From the NCBI GenBank assembly GCA_026129405.1, contig JAHCID010000003.1, forward strand, positions 247,257 to 311,256: a DNA stretch of 64,000 nt, written 5' to 3'. This DNA comes from a bacterium. GTDB taxonomy: Bacteria; Desulfobacterota; Binatia; DP-6. The notes below the pieces were generated by a model. That model did not search any database. It was not told the origin of the DNA and saw only the letters and a program-made list of their open reading frames with translations. Shown here one piece after another: positions 1-6,806 of this stretch; position 1 is the first letter of the stretch, and every line of letters starts with the position of its first letter. The translations under genes and the position numbers were made by a program.

Positions 1-169
1 CTGCCGGGCGCGAGCGGAGCGCAGGATCCGGTGCAGTTCGCCCGGGCGCCGCCTCCGCAGCGCGGCCCGCGAGGTGCCGAGCTGGCCTGCAGCAGCGACC
101 GCGTCGGCAAGGCCCAAGCGTGCGCGCAGCGCGGGCGCTGCGGTGGATCGCGACGGGCGGGCGGACGGC
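1..169. other. Left host flank, no gene recognised
   Basis: This is the chromosome just outside the left attachment repeat of E1. I see no ORF with a convincing ribosome binding site and no RNA gene here. The long frame crossing it is only an open frame in GC-rich DNA. Confidence 0.5.
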
Positions 170-214
170 GCATGCCCCCGGCAGGAATCGAACCTGCGAC
201 CCCCTGCTTAGGAG
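170..214. repeat. attL of E1 (3' fragment of tRNA-Arg)
   Basis: These 45 bases are identical to 10659-10703. They correspond to the tRNA-Arg sequence from the anticodon loop to the 3' end plus two bases. The fragment lacks the 5' half, so it is not a functional tRNA. Identity stops at 215, inside the anticodon loop, which is a usual crossover location for tyrosine integrases. Confidence 0.92.
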
Positions 215-468
215 TTCCCCCCGGCCTCGGATGCGAGGCGCCGCGCGCCGCTATCATCGCGTCTTTCCACGCAACGCACGCTGCACCTGAGGCACCGGCA
301 CGTACCGGCACGCATCGAGCGTGTGACCGTCGCGTGACTGACCGGGATGGCGCACTACCCAGCGAGCCCGGTATGTTCGCGCCGTGTCGAGCAGGCGCCG
401 GGAAGCACGACCATCGTCGTCTGCCAGCTCGTACTGGTTCGGATTCAACGTCCGAAGGAAACTGCGTC

Positions 469-753
469 GTGCACGAGAACGGCATCGTGGCGAAGGCCAA
501 AGGCGAAAAGCGCCGCCGCAGGGGCCTCAACGTCCACGACATCCTCGCTGGCGAGAAAATACCTGGCATGACCCTCCGTGGCAGCGACGTTCACATCAAC
601 CCCGGCTCGATACCGCAGCTCGCGAGCGAGGCGCAGGCGTGGCTCTCGGACCTGGCCAAGGCGGTAGTCGACCGCATCAATGCGGAGACGTCCGAGAGCA
701 AGGTCGGCGGGCGGAAAAGGTCCCCACGGGCGAGCGCCCGCGTGTCAAGCTGA
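469..753 (+). CDS. Hypothetical 94-aa basic protein, accessory gene of E1
   Basis: The GTG start at 469 is chosen because AAGGAA (455-460) sits 8 bases upstream; the longer open frame has no such signal. The product has a lysine/arginine-rich N-terminus, a short segment predicted helical around residues 45-70 (AQAWLSDLAKAVVDRI), and a basic tail. I do not recognise a family. The basic ends and single amphipathic helix would fit a small DNA-binding protein, but that is weak. It occupies the slot just inside attL. E2 has an unrelated membrane protein in this slot, so this position behaves as a variable accessory locus. Confidence 0.5.
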   Translation: MHENGIVAKAKGEKRRRRGLNVHDILAGEKIPGMTLRGSDVHINPGSIPQLASEAQAWLSDLAKAVVDRINAETSESKVGGRKRSPRASARVSS

Positions 754-861
754 CCCCCTGCTGAATTGGCAGGACGGCCCCCGCAAGCGCCTGTGCTACA
801 ATGCCTTTCGGAGCGCGGTCACAAGGCGGTCACGCGCCGCTCGGCCGCAGGAAGGCGCGCG

Positions 862-1353
862 ATGCCCATGAAGACCCCCACGATGCCGCCGGATCCGCCG
901 CCGAAGGTCGCCCGATCGAAGCGTCGTCGAGGCCGACCGACGGCACACGGGCTCACGACCATGCGCCGCGCGCTCGCCGTGCTCGGCACCGATCGGCTCG
1001 ACGGCCGCAGCGCCATCGCGCAGGCAGCTCGCCGCTTCAAGCTCGACCTCGTGCGCGACCTCGGAGGCGACCCGTCGGCGCAGCAGCTCGCGATCATCGA
1101 GGTTGCGGCGCGCACCATGCTGCTGCTCTCGTCGGTGGACGACTGGATCATGCGCCAGCCGTCGCTGGTGAACGCGCGCAAGAAAGCGCTGCTGCCGGCC
1201 GTGCGCGAGCGCCAGCAGCTCGCCGACTCACTGGCCCGGATGCTCGGCCAGCTCGGCCTGGCGCGAAAGGCGGCGCCCGTCGAGAGCCTGGACGCCTACC
1301 TTGCCCGCCGCGCTGCGGAGACGGCCGCGCAGAATGCGCAGAACCCCGGGTAA
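862..1353 (+). CDS. Small terminase candidate (E1 copy)
   Basis: The protein has 163 residues. The ATG at 862 follows AGGAAGG at 849-855. The N-terminus carries a basic AT-hook-like stretch (KRRRGRPT) and the rest is predicted helical, as in many small terminase subunits that bind packaging sites. It lies upstream of the large terminase, the usual position of terS. No direct sequence match to a named family is claimed, so the assignment rests on position, size and DNA-binding character. From position 961 onward it is nucleotide-identical to the E2 copy except one silent A/G change at 1026; upstream of 961 the two copies diverge strongly, so a recombination junction lies inside this gene. Confidence 0.55.
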   Translation: MPMKTPTMPPDPPPKVARSKRRRGRPTAHGLTTMRRALAVLGTDRLDGRSAIAQAARRFKLDLVRDLGGDPSAQQLAIIEVAARTMLLLSSVDDWIMRQPSLVNARKKALLPAVRERQQLADSLARMLGQLGLARKAAPVESLDAYLARRAAETAAQNAQNPG

Positions 1354-1463
1354 GGTCGTCCAGGTCGTCCACCTCGTCCAGAACGTCCGCCCCGCGGGCC
1401 TTATTCGCGGACGAGGTCTGGACGAGAGGTCGTCCGAGGTCGTCCGAGGTCGTCCAGGGAGCG
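1340..1463. repeat. GGACGACC-type repeat cluster between terS and terL (copy A)
   Basis: This segment holds clustered GTCGTCC/GGACGACC units arranged in both orientations around a GC-rich centre. Its reverse complement aligns with 50711-50840 in E2 at roughly 80% identity over about 120 bp with small gaps. Copy A is almost entirely non-coding and follows the small-terminase stop codon. Candidate roles are a packaging (pac/cos) site, since such sites often lie in or beside terS, or replication iterons. Confidence 0.7.
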
Positions 1464-1644
1464 GCCGTCCTGCGCGCGTAGCCGGCTCGTGCGCCTCGCG
1501 CCGTCGAGACGTGCACCGTCGGAGAGGCCGCATCGACACGGGCCGTCTCTGGCGCCGCATCACATGACCGGTCATCCCGTCACGGGGATCTAGCTCCACG
1601 GGAAGCAACGTGACGAGCGCCGGCCATCCGCGCACGATCGCGCC
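1464..1644. other. Non-coding remainder of the terS-terL gap
   Basis: Nothing convincing is encoded between the repeat cluster and the terL start. The stretch contains short palindromes such as TGACCGGTCA near 1564-1573 and may belong to the same cis-acting site as the repeat cluster. Confidence 0.4.
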
Positions 1645-3138
1645 ATGCAGCTTCTCGCCGCGCTCGACGATCCCAAGCTGTTTGCGCCGTTCTTCCCGAG
1701 CCCGGCGTGGGATCGGTGGCGGACGTTCTTGCGCGTGCTCACCGGACAGCCGTTGTCGGGCGACGAGCTGGCGGTGTTCACGCAGGCGACCGGGCGCACC
1801 ACGGCGCCGACGGTGCCGGCGGCGGAAGCGTGGGTCGTGTGCGGCCGGCGTGCCGGCAAGTCGCGGGTCGCGAGCGTCGTCGCCGCCTACACGGCCGCGC
1901 TCGCCGATCTGTCCAAGCTCGCGCCCGGCGAAACCGGCGTCGTGCTCTGCTGCGCCGTCGACAAGGCGCAGGCCGGCGTCATCCTCGGCTACATCCGGGC
2001 GCTCTTCTCGGACGTGCCGTTGCTGCGGTCGCTGGTGAGCAACGAGACGGCCGAGAGCATCGAGCTGCGGCGCCGGGTGCGGATCGAGGTGAAGAGCAGC
2101 AACTATCGGGCCGTCCGTGGCGTGACGCTGCTCGCCGCGGTGCTGGACGAGTGCGCGTTTCTCCGCGACGAGGCGAGCGCGCTGCCCGACGTCGAGCTGT
2201 ACCGGGCGCTGAAGCCCGCGTTGGCCACGACCGGCGGGCTCATGCTCGGGCTCTCGTCGCCGTGGGCGCGTCGCGGGTTGCTCTGGACGAAGTACCGGAA
2301 GCACTGGGCGCAGGACGGGTCGGTGCTGGTGTGGCAGGCGCCGTCGACCACGATGCACCCCGGGCTCGATGCGGAGCTGATCGCCGAAGCGCGGGAAGAC
2401 GACCCGGAGGCGGCGGCGGCCGAATGGGATGCCTGTTTCAGAGCCGACCTCGAAAGCTACTGCTCGGCCGACGTGCTCGACGCCTGCACGGCCAACGGCG
2501 TGACGGAGCGCCCGCCGATCGACGGCGTGGCCTACGTGGGCTTTCTCGATGCCGCGGCGGGCAGCGGGCGCGATAGTTTCACGGCCTGCGTGGCGCATGC
2601 CGAGCTGCGCGGCAGCGGACCGCCCTTCGTGCTGGTCGACGCCGTGCGCGAGTGGCGACCGCCCTTCGATCCGCTGGCCGTGGCCGAAGAGGCGGCCACC
2701 TTCCTGCGCGGGTACCGGATCGAGGTGGCGCAGAGCGATGGCTACGCCGGTGCATGGGTCTCCGAGGCCATCGCCCGGCACGGCGTGCACGTCCTGCAAG
2801 ACGCGGAGCCGCGCTCGTCGCTGTACCTCGCGGCGTTGCCGTTGCTCACGGGCAGACAGTGCGAGCTGTTGGACCTGCCGCGAATGCGCACACAGTTCGC
2901 GCAGCTCGAACGGCGCCGCCGCGCCGGAGGCCGGGACGTCGTCGACCATCCGCCGGGCGGGCACGACGACCTGTGCAACGCGGTCGCGGGTGCCATGGTC
3001 CGCGCCGTCGCCTTCGCCGACGAGGGTCGGGCGCTCCCCGAGCTGGTCCGCCACCACGGCACCGACGACGCGACCGAGACGATGCGCGAGCACCTGGCGA
3101 CGTTGCCGAGCTGGGTGGCACACGGCGACCCGCCCTGA
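1645..3138 (+). CDS. Phage terminase large subunit (E1 copy)
   Basis: This 497-residue protein is the ATP-driven DNA packaging motor and headful/cos nuclease. Walker A is CGRRAGKS (residues 66-73), Walker B is LLAAVLDE (162-169), and a GLSSPWARRG coupling segment lies near 202-211. The C-terminal RNase H-like nuclease shows the expected acidic residues: D302 in FLDAAAGSGRD, D365 in SDGYAGAW and the HDD at 440-442. Length and motif order are normal for the family, so it looks intact. It heads a tightly packed operon. The copy at 44071-45564 is identical. Confidence 0.95.
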   Translation: MQLLAALDDPKLFAPFFPSPAWDRWRTFLRVLTGQPLSGDELAVFTQATGRTTAPTVPAAEAWVVCGRRAGKSRVASVVAAYTAALADLSKLAPGETGVVLCCAVDKAQAGVILGYIRALFSDVPLLRSLVSNETAESIELRRRVRIEVKSSNYRAVRGVTLLAAVLDECAFLRDEASALPDVELYRALKPALATTGGLMLGLSSPWARRGLLWTKYRKHWAQDGSVLVWQAPSTTMHPGLDAELIAEAREDDPEAAAAEWDACFRADLESYCSADVLDACTANGVTERPPIDGVAYVGFLDAAAGSGRDSFTACVAHAELRGSGPPFVLVDAVREWRPPFDPLAVAEEAATFLRGYRIEVAQSDGYAGAWVSEAIARHGVHVLQDAEPRSSLYLAALPLLTGRQCELLDLPRMRTQFAQLERRRRAGGRDVVDHPPGGHDDLCNAVAGAMVRAVAFADEGRALPELVRHHGTDDATETMREHLATLPSWVAHGDPP

Positions 3139-3179
3139 GGCGTGACCACCTTTGCCCATCCACGTAACCACGACGGTGG

Positions 3180-3602
3180 ATGGACACCGCCTGCACCGTC
3201 GTCGCTCCCGCTGCGATCGAGCCGCGCGCCCTCGTGCCGGACGGGAGTGGGCCGCGCCGCCATCGCCGTGCCGTTTCGGAGCCGGCGCTGGTCGTGGCGC
3301 TCGTGCCGGACGTGGAGCGCCGCCGGGCGCTCGCCGCGCGCTTCTGGCGCTACGTGCGGCGCGGCGACCTGCGGGCGTGCTGGCCGTGGGTGGCATCGAC
3401 GAACCTGCACGGGACGGCGCGCTTCAAGATCGACGGCTCGCGCGAGGTGCCGGCGCCGCGCGTGGCGTGGCTGCTCGTCCACGGTGGCGTCCCGCTCGGC
3501 TGCATCGTGAAGCACCTGTGCGCCGATGCGACGTGCTGCAATCCGTCGCACCTGACGCTCGACCCTCCGGTGCGCCCGGCGCGGCTCCGGGAGCTGCCGT
3601 GA
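3180..3602 (+). CDS. HNH endonuclease (E1 copy)
   Basis: The protein has 140 residues with an HNH_3-type nuclease core in the C-terminal two thirds: CWPWVAS, a GTARFKIDG strand, the HLCADATCCNPSHL metal-binding segment and the preceding VAWLLVHGG helix. HNH nucleases next to terL are common in cos-type phages, where they assist terminase cleavage. The gene is 41 bases downstream of terL. The next gene starts within its stop codon, which indicates translational coupling. Confidence 0.88.
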   Translation: MDTACTVVAPAAIEPRALVPDGSGPRRHRRAVSEPALVVALVPDVERRRALAARFWRYVRRGDLRACWPWVASTNLHGTARFKIDGSREVPAPRVAWLLVHGGVPLGCIVKHLCADATCCNPSHLTLDPPVRPARLRELP

Positions 3603-3847
3603 CGCTCTCGCCCTGCGGCGCGTGGATCGCGACCGCATGGCGCCGGCTCGGCGAGCTGGCCGAGGCCGTCGCCGTCCCGCCGAGCTTCCGGCCCGACGTC
3701 GCGCTCATGGCGAGCGAGGAGCTGCGGCGCCGCCTCTACGTCGCCGAGCACACGGCCGCGGGCCGCTTCTGGTGGCGCGAGCTGGAGCGCGCGTGCGTCG
3801 ACCTCTCCGAAGGCACCTGGGACCGCCCCGCGTGGGGGCTCTCGTGA
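3599..3847 (+). CDS. Hypothetical 82-aa protein (E1 copy)
   Basis: A GTG start at 3599 overlaps the HNH stop by four bases (GTGA), and the stop overlaps the next start in the same way. The small helical protein is rich in Trp, Arg and Glu and has no recognised domain. Its place between HNH and the protease/scaffold is where head-completion or regulatory genes sit in phages, but no function can be assigned. Confidence 0.65.
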   Translation: MTLSPCGAWIATAWRRLGELAEAVAVPPSFRPDVALMASEELRRRLYVAEHTAAGRFWWRELERACVDLSEGTWDRPAWGLS

Positions 3848-4935
3848 TCGATCTCCGCATCGCCAGCGGCACGCCGGAGGAGCTGGCCGCGATCGTCGAT
3901 CGCTTCGAGCGGTTGCGCGGCGTGATTCAACCGCCGTTGACCGTGCCGGGCGCGATCATCGACCAGCCCGACGGCCAGCCTGCTCTGGGCTGGGTGTCCG
4001 CGCTGCGCCGCCTGGGCGACACGCTCGTGGCGACAATCACCGGGGCGCCGCGCCTGGTCGCGGACGTGCTCCGCGCCGGCGCCTACGAGGCCGTTCGCGC
4101 CGGGTTCTATCCGCACTGGGAAGAGACGACCGCGGAGACGAACGTGCAGAGCGGCGTGCGCGGCAAGGTGCTCGCGGGCGTGACGCTCGTGGGCGCCGCG
4201 CTGCCGACCGCCGCGACGCTCGACGACCTCGCCCGCATCCTGGCCGCCCGCGAGCTGCGCACCGTGCCGCTCGGCGGGCTCACCTTCACCGACTACCGTC
4301 CGAAGGAGGACGACATGCCCTTGCGTTTCGATGCCGAGGCCGCGCAGCGCGCGCTCGACGGCTACGCCGAGCAGATCATGGATAAGCACCACTGGCCCCG
4401 CAGCTCCTCCGCCTGTTGGCGCCGCGCCTTCGCGGTCGCGCTGCACGAGCATCCGGAGCTGGACGTGCGGCTGGCCGAGGAGGTGCAGCTTCGCGAGGCC
4501 GTGCGCGTCATCTGCCGCGAGAACGGCCTGAACGCGAGCGATCCGAAGGACCGGGCGCAGGCGCTCGGGATGCTGAACGAGCTGGCCGAGTACGAAGCCC
4601 TGATGCCGGCGTCGCTGCTCGCCGAGAAGCGTGCCCGCCGGAAGCGGCGTGAGGGGCCGCCGGGTACGGTGCAGACGCGCTACAGCGAGCGGGCGCCGGT
4701 CGTGCCGCCCGAGGTGCGCGACCTCGTGCAGCGCTTCGCCGACGAGCTCGGCGTCACGTGGGACGACCGCGCCGGGCGCGAGTGCATCGTGCGGTGCATC
4801 GAGCGCCAGTACCCCGAGCGCGCCACGGCGCTGCCGCCGGAGCTGCGTCGTCCGGATCCGCGTGGGTACAGCGTCGGGCTCGCCCCTCGCCTGCCGGGCG
4901 GCGGCGCGACCGGCGTGCCGCGGATGATGGGCTGA
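3844..4935 (+). CDS. Mu gpI-like head protease/scaffold protein (E1 copy)
   Basis: The protein has 363 residues and a GTG start overlapping the previous stop. Residues 1-150 resemble phage protease/scaffold N-termini of the Mu gpI type. They show PPLTVPGA, then a GWVSALRRLGDTLVATIT strand pair, then VADVLRAGAYEAVRAGFYPHW, then KVLAGVTLVGAALP and a TLDDLARI helix. The C-terminal part is charged, helical and low in hydrophobics, as expected of scaffold. A catalytic serine is not obvious, so proteolysis is uncertain. The normal partner, a major capsid gene, is missing from the element, which suggests the product acts on a helper phage's capsid. That is an inference. Confidence 0.65.
   Translation: MIDLRIASGTPEELAAIVDRFERLRGVIQPPLTVPGAIIDQPDGQPALGWVSALRRLGDTLVATITGAPRLVADVLRAGAYEAVRAGFYPHWEETTAETNVQSGVRGKVLAGVTLVGAALPTAATLDDLARILAARELRTVPLGGLTFTDYRPKEDDMPLRFDAEAAQRALDGYAEQIMDKHHWPRSSSACWRRAFAVALHEHPELDVRLAEEVQLREAVRVICRENGLNASDPKDRAQALGMLNELAEYEALMPASLLAEKRARRKRREGPPGTVQTRYSERAPVVPPEVRDLVQRFADELGVTWDDRAGRECIVRCIERQYPERATALPPELRRPDPRGYSVGLAPRLPGGGATGVPRMMG
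4315..4935 (+). CDS. Nested in-frame scaffold-like product (E1 copy)
   Basis: An in-frame ATG at codon 158 of the protease/scaffold gene is preceded by a near-perfect Shine-Dalgarno sequence, AAGGAGGA (4303-4310), five bases from the start when measured from GGAGG. It would yield a separate 206-residue charged, helical protein. Nested scaffold genes inside protease genes are known in lambda (C/Nu3) and Mu (I/Z). The strong internal signal is the main evidence; actual expression is inferred. Confidence 0.6.
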   Translation: MPLRFDAEAAQRALDGYAEQIMDKHHWPRSSSACWRRAFAVALHEHPELDVRLAEEVQLREAVRVICRENGLNASDPKDRAQALGMLNELAEYEALMPASLLAEKRARRKRREGPPGTVQTRYSERAPVVPPEVRDLVQRFADELGVTWDDRAGRECIVRCIERQYPERATALPPELRRPDPRGYSVGLAPRLPGGGATGVPRMMG

Positions 4936-5099
4936 TGCCGCGCGATCCGCACCTGCGCGCCGCGCTCGACACGTTGACCGGCGCGACCTGCACCTTGCCG
5001 CGCCCGGCCCGCCAGACGCTCGCGGAGGAGCTGCGGCAGGCACGCATCGCGCTCGCGAAGTTCGACGAAACGACGGAGGACACGACCCATGCGGTATGA
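4935..5099 (+). CDS. Hypothetical 54-aa protein (E1 copy)
   Basis: The ATG at 4935 overlaps the preceding TGA by one base. The product is a short helical protein (PARQTLAEELRQARIALAKF is one amphipathic helix). No family is recognised. It overlaps the next gene by 11 bases and belongs to the chain of coupled micro-genes after the scaffold. Confidence 0.6.
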   Translation: MPRDPHLRAALDTLTGATCTLPRPARQTLAEELRQARIALAKFDETTEDTTHAV

Positions 5100-5256
5100 C
5101 CAGAACGCGGTGGACGCCCACGGCAAGCTGACCGAGGCGCTGCGGTTCCTCGACGCCGCCTGTACCCACACGGACGCCGACGAGGCGGTGCGCGCCGCGC
5201 GGACGAAGGCGCAGGAGGCCGCGGCGCTCCTCGCGACGAACGGCTACTGCGGGTGA
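5089..5256 (+). CDS. Hypothetical 55-aa protein (E1 copy)
   Basis: The ATG at 5089 follows GGAGGA at 5075-5080. The product is almost all helix (KLTEALRFLDAA and RAARTKAQEAAALLA) with two cysteines. No family is recognised. Its size suggests a small adaptor or regulator. Confidence 0.6.
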   Translation: MRYDQNAVDAHGKLTEALRFLDAACTHTDADEAVRAARTKAQEAAALLATNGYCG

Positions 5257-5260
5257 CGCC

Positions 5261-5335
5261 GTGTCCGTGATCTTCGCGCCGATCGCGGCCGGGCAGAGCG
5301 TCAGTTCGGCGTACGCGATCGAAGAGTTCGCGTGA
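5261..5335 (+). CDS. Possible 24-aa mini-protein (E1 copy)
   Basis: A GTG at 5261 opens a 24-codon frame whose TGA overlaps the GTG of the next gene by four bases. The mini-ORF may serve translational coupling rather than make a functional peptide. Support is limited to this spacing. Confidence 0.35.
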   Translation: MSVIFAPIAAGQSVSSAYAIEEFA

Positions 5336-5619
5336 CGGGCGAGGCGGCGGCGTTCAGCGCGGAAGCCGTGCTGCCGGTGCAGCTCGTGGCGGGCCGCGCC
5401 GATAGCCCCGAACGGGCGCTCGCCCGGGCGGTGCTCGGCCAGGCGGTCGAAGATGCGGCCCGGGGCGATCGGGCGGCGCTCCGGTGGATCCACTCGGAGA
5501 GCCGCGCGTGGCCGTTCGCGTTCCTGAATCTGTGCGATGGGCTCGCCGTCGAGGCGCAGGCGCTCCGACGGCGGGTCGGACGGGCGACGCGGGCGCGGCG
5601 CTCGCGCCTGCGGGCGTGA
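5332..5619 (+). CDS. Hypothetical 95-aa phage-type protein (E1 copy)
   Basis: The GTG at 5332 overlaps the preceding mini-ORF stop. The product has an alanine/arginine-rich helical core (residues 28-70) with the pattern DAARGDRAALRWI followed by WPFAFLNLCDGL, a layout I have seen in small phage proteins of unknown role. It ends with a very basic tail. It is the last plus-strand gene of the packaging module, and the antisense zinc-finger gene converges on it. Confidence 0.65.
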   Translation: MTGEAAAFSAEAVLPVQLVAGRADSPERALARAVLGQAVEDAARGDRAALRWIHSESRAWPFAFLNLCDGLAVEAQALRRRVGRATRARRSRLRA

Positions 5620-5644
5620 CGGCGGGGCGGCAGCGCTCGTACCA

Positions 5645-6202
5645 CTAGAACGGCAGCGCGTCCTCGTCGGCGTCGCCGCCGATGTCCCACTCGACGACGT
5701 GCAGGGGCGGCGCTTCGCGAGCCGTGCGCCAGTCGCCCCCCGGCGCGCGGGTCGGGGCCGGCGGGTCAGGCTCGCCCGGCGCGACGAAGACGACGGTGGC
5801 GCGGCGAGGATGGGACGGACCGCCGCGCTTCGCCTGCATCGCGGCCGTCTTGCGCTCGCGGCGGGCACGGCGCCCGCAGTCCGCCGAGCACGACTCGGGC
5901 GGGCGCCCACGGCCGCCGGTGCGGGGCTGAAGGAAGATCGCTCCGCAGGCGGGACACTCGCGCAGCCGGCGGCGCAGGCTCTCGTCGCGCGCGAGGAGCT
6001 GCACGGTGCTCCACTCGGCGGACGCGCGTTCGCCAGCGATCTCGGCCAGCTCGGCGGCGTCGTGCGGATCGTTCGGGACGAGCGTCACGGCGGCGTCGGA
6101 AAGGAGGCTTGCGAGCGCCCAGCGCAGGCGCCGGCGCGTGGTCGCGGCCGTGAGGAGCGCCGTCACGGCGGCGTCGGAATTATCGACCACCATTTTTCTC
6201 AT
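5645..6202 (-). CDS. CGNR-like zinc-finger protein, antisense (E1 copy)
   Basis: This 185-residue protein is the only minus-strand gene of E1. The N-terminal 90 residues are helical. A treble-clef-like zinc site follows, CPACGAIF...CSADCGRRARRERK, whose spacing resembles CGNR zinc fingers of transcription regulators. The C-terminus is acidic and proline-rich. The start at 6202 is preferred because it leaves an intergenic region with the AlpA gene; an upstream in-frame start at 6277 would overlap it. The gene diverges from the AlpA/replication operon, the arrangement of a repressor or switch regulator. The regulatory role is inferred. Confidence 0.6.
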   Translation of the reverse strand: MRKMVVDNSDAAVTALLTAATTRRRLRWALASLLSDAAVTLVPNDPHDAAELAEIAGERASAEWSTVQLLARDESLRRRLRECPACGAIFLQPRTGGRGRPPESCSADCGRRARRERKTAAMQAKRGGPSHPRRATVVFVAPGEPDPPAPTRAPGGDWRTAREAPPLHVVEWDIGGDADEDALPF

Positions 6203-6215
6203 TTTGTGACCACCA
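6185..6215. promoter_or_regulatory. Divergent control region with GACCACCA direct repeats (E1)
   Basis: Two exact GACCACCA copies (6185-6192 and 6208-6215) have starts 23 bases apart, about two helical turns. They flank the most AT-rich run of the element, which includes TTTTTCTCATTTTGTGACC. They lie between the divergent zinc-finger and AlpA genes, so an operator is likely. The protein that would bind is unknown. Confidence 0.5.
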
Positions 6216-6270
6216 CTTTCCGGATCGTCGCTCTCGACCTCCGGCACCCATCCACACACCATCTCGTCGC

Positions 6271-6510
6271 ATGGCAACCGACGAGAGCAACAGCAGCACG
6301 GTGCTCCGCATCCGTGACGTCTGCAACCGGCTCGGGATCTGCCGCCAGACGCTCCAGCGCTGGCGCGACAACGGCAGCTTCCCGGCCCCGATCATCCTTG
6401 GGCCGCGCACCGTTGGCTGGACGGTCGCTGCCCTCGACGAGTGGATTCGCAACCGTCCGCACGGCAACGCGGCCGTGACGCCGCCGATGAAGCGCGAGGC
6501 GACGCCGTGA
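6271..6510 (+). CDS. AlpA-family HTH regulator/excisionase (E1)
   Basis: The 79-residue protein matches the AlpA/MerR-like winged helix: VLRIRDVCNRLGI, RQTLQRWRDNGSFPAPIILGPRTVGW and a final recognition helix AALDEWIRNRP. AlpA proteins in P4-type elements activate or assist integrase/excision and replication genes. It begins the rightward operon leading to the ATPase and integrase, and its stop overlaps the next start. The E2 protein differs at only one residue near the end, although nucleotide identity is already falling here. Confidence 0.88.
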   Translation: MATDESNSSTVLRIRDVCNRLGICRQTLQRWRDNGSFPAPIILGPRTVGWTVAALDEWIRNRPHGNAAVTPPMKREATP

Positions 6511-6806
6511 CGGCGTACACGGTGCCCGTCGAGGGGCGCTCGGACGAGGACGACGCGCGCCTCGTGCACGCGGACCTCGACGGCATGAGCCTCGACGACT
6601 TGGAGCACGAGTTGTGCCGCGTCGTGGTCGCGCTCGCCGCCGTCGACCGTCACGACGTCGATCGTTGGTGGCTTCTCGCGCGGCTGCGCCGCGTGCGGGC
6701 CGCCATCCGCAAGGTCAACGCCGAAAACGACAACGCCCGCCGGACGAGGGCGGGCGCTGTCTCAAGGATCCAGGATGATGACCGCCGCTACCGTAGCGCA
6801 AGCTGA
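6507..6806 (+). CDS. Hypothetical 99-aa helical protein (E1)
   Basis: The GTG start overlaps the AlpA stop (GTGA). The protein has an acidic N-terminus, then helices DDLEHELCRVVVALAAVDR and LLARLRRVRAAIRKVNAE. It overlaps the ATPase gene by 32 bases. The E2 homologue (48933-49232) is clearly related but diverged, especially in the first 30 residues. It always sits between AlpA and the replication ATPase in this pair, so it may be a replication accessory factor. No family is recognised. Confidence 0.65.
   Translation: MTAYTVPVEGRSDEDDARLVHADLDGMSLDDLEHELCRVVVALAAVDRHDVDRWWLLARLRRVRAAIRKVNAENDNARRTRAGAVSRIQDDDRRYRSAS

Larger units (their letters stand above)
961..6223 (+). repeat. Packaging module, virtually identical to 43387-48649
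   Basis: This 5.26-kb segment recurs in E2 with a constant offset of 42,426 and no indel. Translations in all frames I compared are identical, and the only mismatch seen is at 1026. Differences reappear at 6224 and 6228 and become frequent after about 6369. The tract starts inside the small-terminase gene and ends in the AlpA promoter region, so it is a transferred functional block rather than a whole-element duplication. Confidence 0.93.

Noticed and set aside
1301-1567. 88-codon ORF through the repeat cluster
   Set aside because: Its sequence is only the translated repeat (VVQVVHLVQNV) and it has no ribosome binding site.
1228-3396. Long 722-codon minus-strand open frame opposite terL (and its copy at 43654-45822)
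   Set aside because: It is a GC-driven shadow of terL with low-complexity Arg/Pro/Ala translation and no start signal.
3736-5910. 724-codon minus-strand open frame (and copy 46162-48336)
   Set aside because: It crosses several well-supported plus-strand genes and has biased composition, so it is a shadow frame.
961-6223. The duplicate module as a simple assembly artefact
   Set aside because: Each copy is embedded in a distinct complete element with its own perfect att repeats and tRNA, and real differences flank the block; still, only long reads can exclude it fully.
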